A stretch of DNA of 40,983 nt. Source: Arthrobacter globiformis NBRC 12137 (GTDB lineage: Bacteria > Actinomycetota > Actinomycetes > Actinomycetales > Micrococcaceae). A program made the translations under genes and the position numbers. Position 1 is the first letter of the stretch, and every line of letters begins with the position of its first letter. Below the pieces are notes generated by a model. It saw only the letters and a program-made list of their open reading frames with translations. It was not told the DNA's origin and searched no databases. Positions 40,681 through 40,983 of this stretch are shown here, piece after piece. The DNA lies in NCBI RefSeq assembly GCF_000238915.1, contig NZ_BAEG01000028.1, positions 1 to 40,983 of the forward strand, read 5' to 3'.

Positions 40681-40983
40681 ATGGAAGCCATGGGGGGATT
40701 CGCCGCGGACCGGGCCTTAGGGCCCGGTGCCGGTGGGTTGGCTTCTGCCGGTGCCAACGCCCTGCAGGTCGTTTCTTCCGAGGCGGACGTGGTGGACCGC
40801 AGCCTTGCTGATCTGGCCTCGAACGCGATCACCACCGACGACACCGCGTTGTGGGGTTTCGGGCAGGCCGCGGATTTCGCGGACCGGGTCGAGCAGCTCT
40901 CCCGCCACGTGGAGTTTCTGCAGGTGGTGGCCGCCGGCGCGGTGGACCGGGCCCGCACCGCGGCGCTCACCGGGCCGCTGAGC
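40681..40983 (+). CDS. DUF222/HNH endonuclease-family protein, N-terminal part
   Basis: The frame opens at ATG 40681 and runs off the window without a stop. It reads MEAMGGFAADRALGPGAGG, ANALQVVSSEADVVDRSLAD, then FGQAADFADRVEQLSRHVEF and QVVAAGAVDRARTAAL. This is the helical N-terminal (DUF222) domain that precedes a C-terminal HNH nuclease motif in a family expanded in Arthrobacter and relatives. The HNH part lies beyond the window. A small inverted repeat (GTCAG and CTGAC, 40654-40668) lies just upstream. Function of the family unknown. Confidence 0.75.
   Translation, partial: MEAMGGFAADRALGPGAGGLASAGANALQVVSSEADVVDRSLADLASNAITTDDTALWGFGQAADFADRVEQLSRHVEFLQVVAAGAVDRARTAALTGPLS

Noticed and set aside
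1..40983. tRNA, rRNA or tRNA-associated attachment site for the island
   Set aside because: I saw no tRNA-like or rRNA-like sequence in the window by eye; the left island end is outside the window.

Overview
The window looks like the chromosome of a high-G+C actinobacterium, most likely Arthrobacter, Pseudarthrobacter or a close relative in the Micrococcaceae. This rests on the codon bias of the right half, the actinobacterial sugar, peptide and biotin transport operons, and a DUF222/HNH-type protein start at the right edge of a kind common in Arthrobacter. The genus is inferred from gene content, not from a search.

Positions 1-19,498 are an accessory region with visibly lower G+C. It holds about thirty short genes, mostly of unknown function, on both strands. 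A family of short repeats sits between most of them, always in the same orientation. The best copies read GGAACCCTTCACGGCAC, then about 8 variable bases, then AGGTCTAGTCCAT, and are often followed about 50 bp after the start by a second core such as GGGAACCCTGAACGGGC. Five copies are near-complete (117, 8096, 10488, 11463, 12442), two are divergent but full length (2940, 5445), and more than a dozen are degenerate. I read this as a gene-cassette array. The cargo includes an AbiV-like abortive infection protein, an HNH-like protein, a zinc-ribbon protein, two DUF7336-like proteins, PH-like and RDD-like membrane proteins, lipoproteins, and many 35-170 aa membrane proteins. One cassette is duplicated in tandem with its repeat (10,488-12,441), and one gene family occurs twice 6.5 kb apart. 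A Tn3-resolvase-type serine recombinase (19,499-20,098) lies at the right edge, downstream of res-like motifs. A truncated MFS transporter remnant (20,157-20,460) marks the boundary with the core chromosome.

Positions 20,465-28,267 form a carbohydrate operon on the minus strand: oxidoreductase, solute-binding protein, two permeases, ThuA-like protein, second oxidoreductase. It is divergent from a LacI-type regulator, and two near-identical operator-like palindromes lie between them. The set suits uptake of a glycoside and processing through a 3-keto intermediate, as in ThuA/ThuB systems. No ABC ATPase is encoded with it.

A large nested palindrome (28,266-28,338) follows lacI. Positions 28,359-36,383 are a second minus-strand operon: FAD-linked oxidase, dipeptide-type binding protein, two permeases, a double ATPase and a PLP-dependent aminotransferase. 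Positions 36,661-38,677 are a bioY-bioM-bioN type biotin ECF transporter operon. An ABC-F ATPase (38,992-40,590) and the start of a DUF222/HNH protein close the window.
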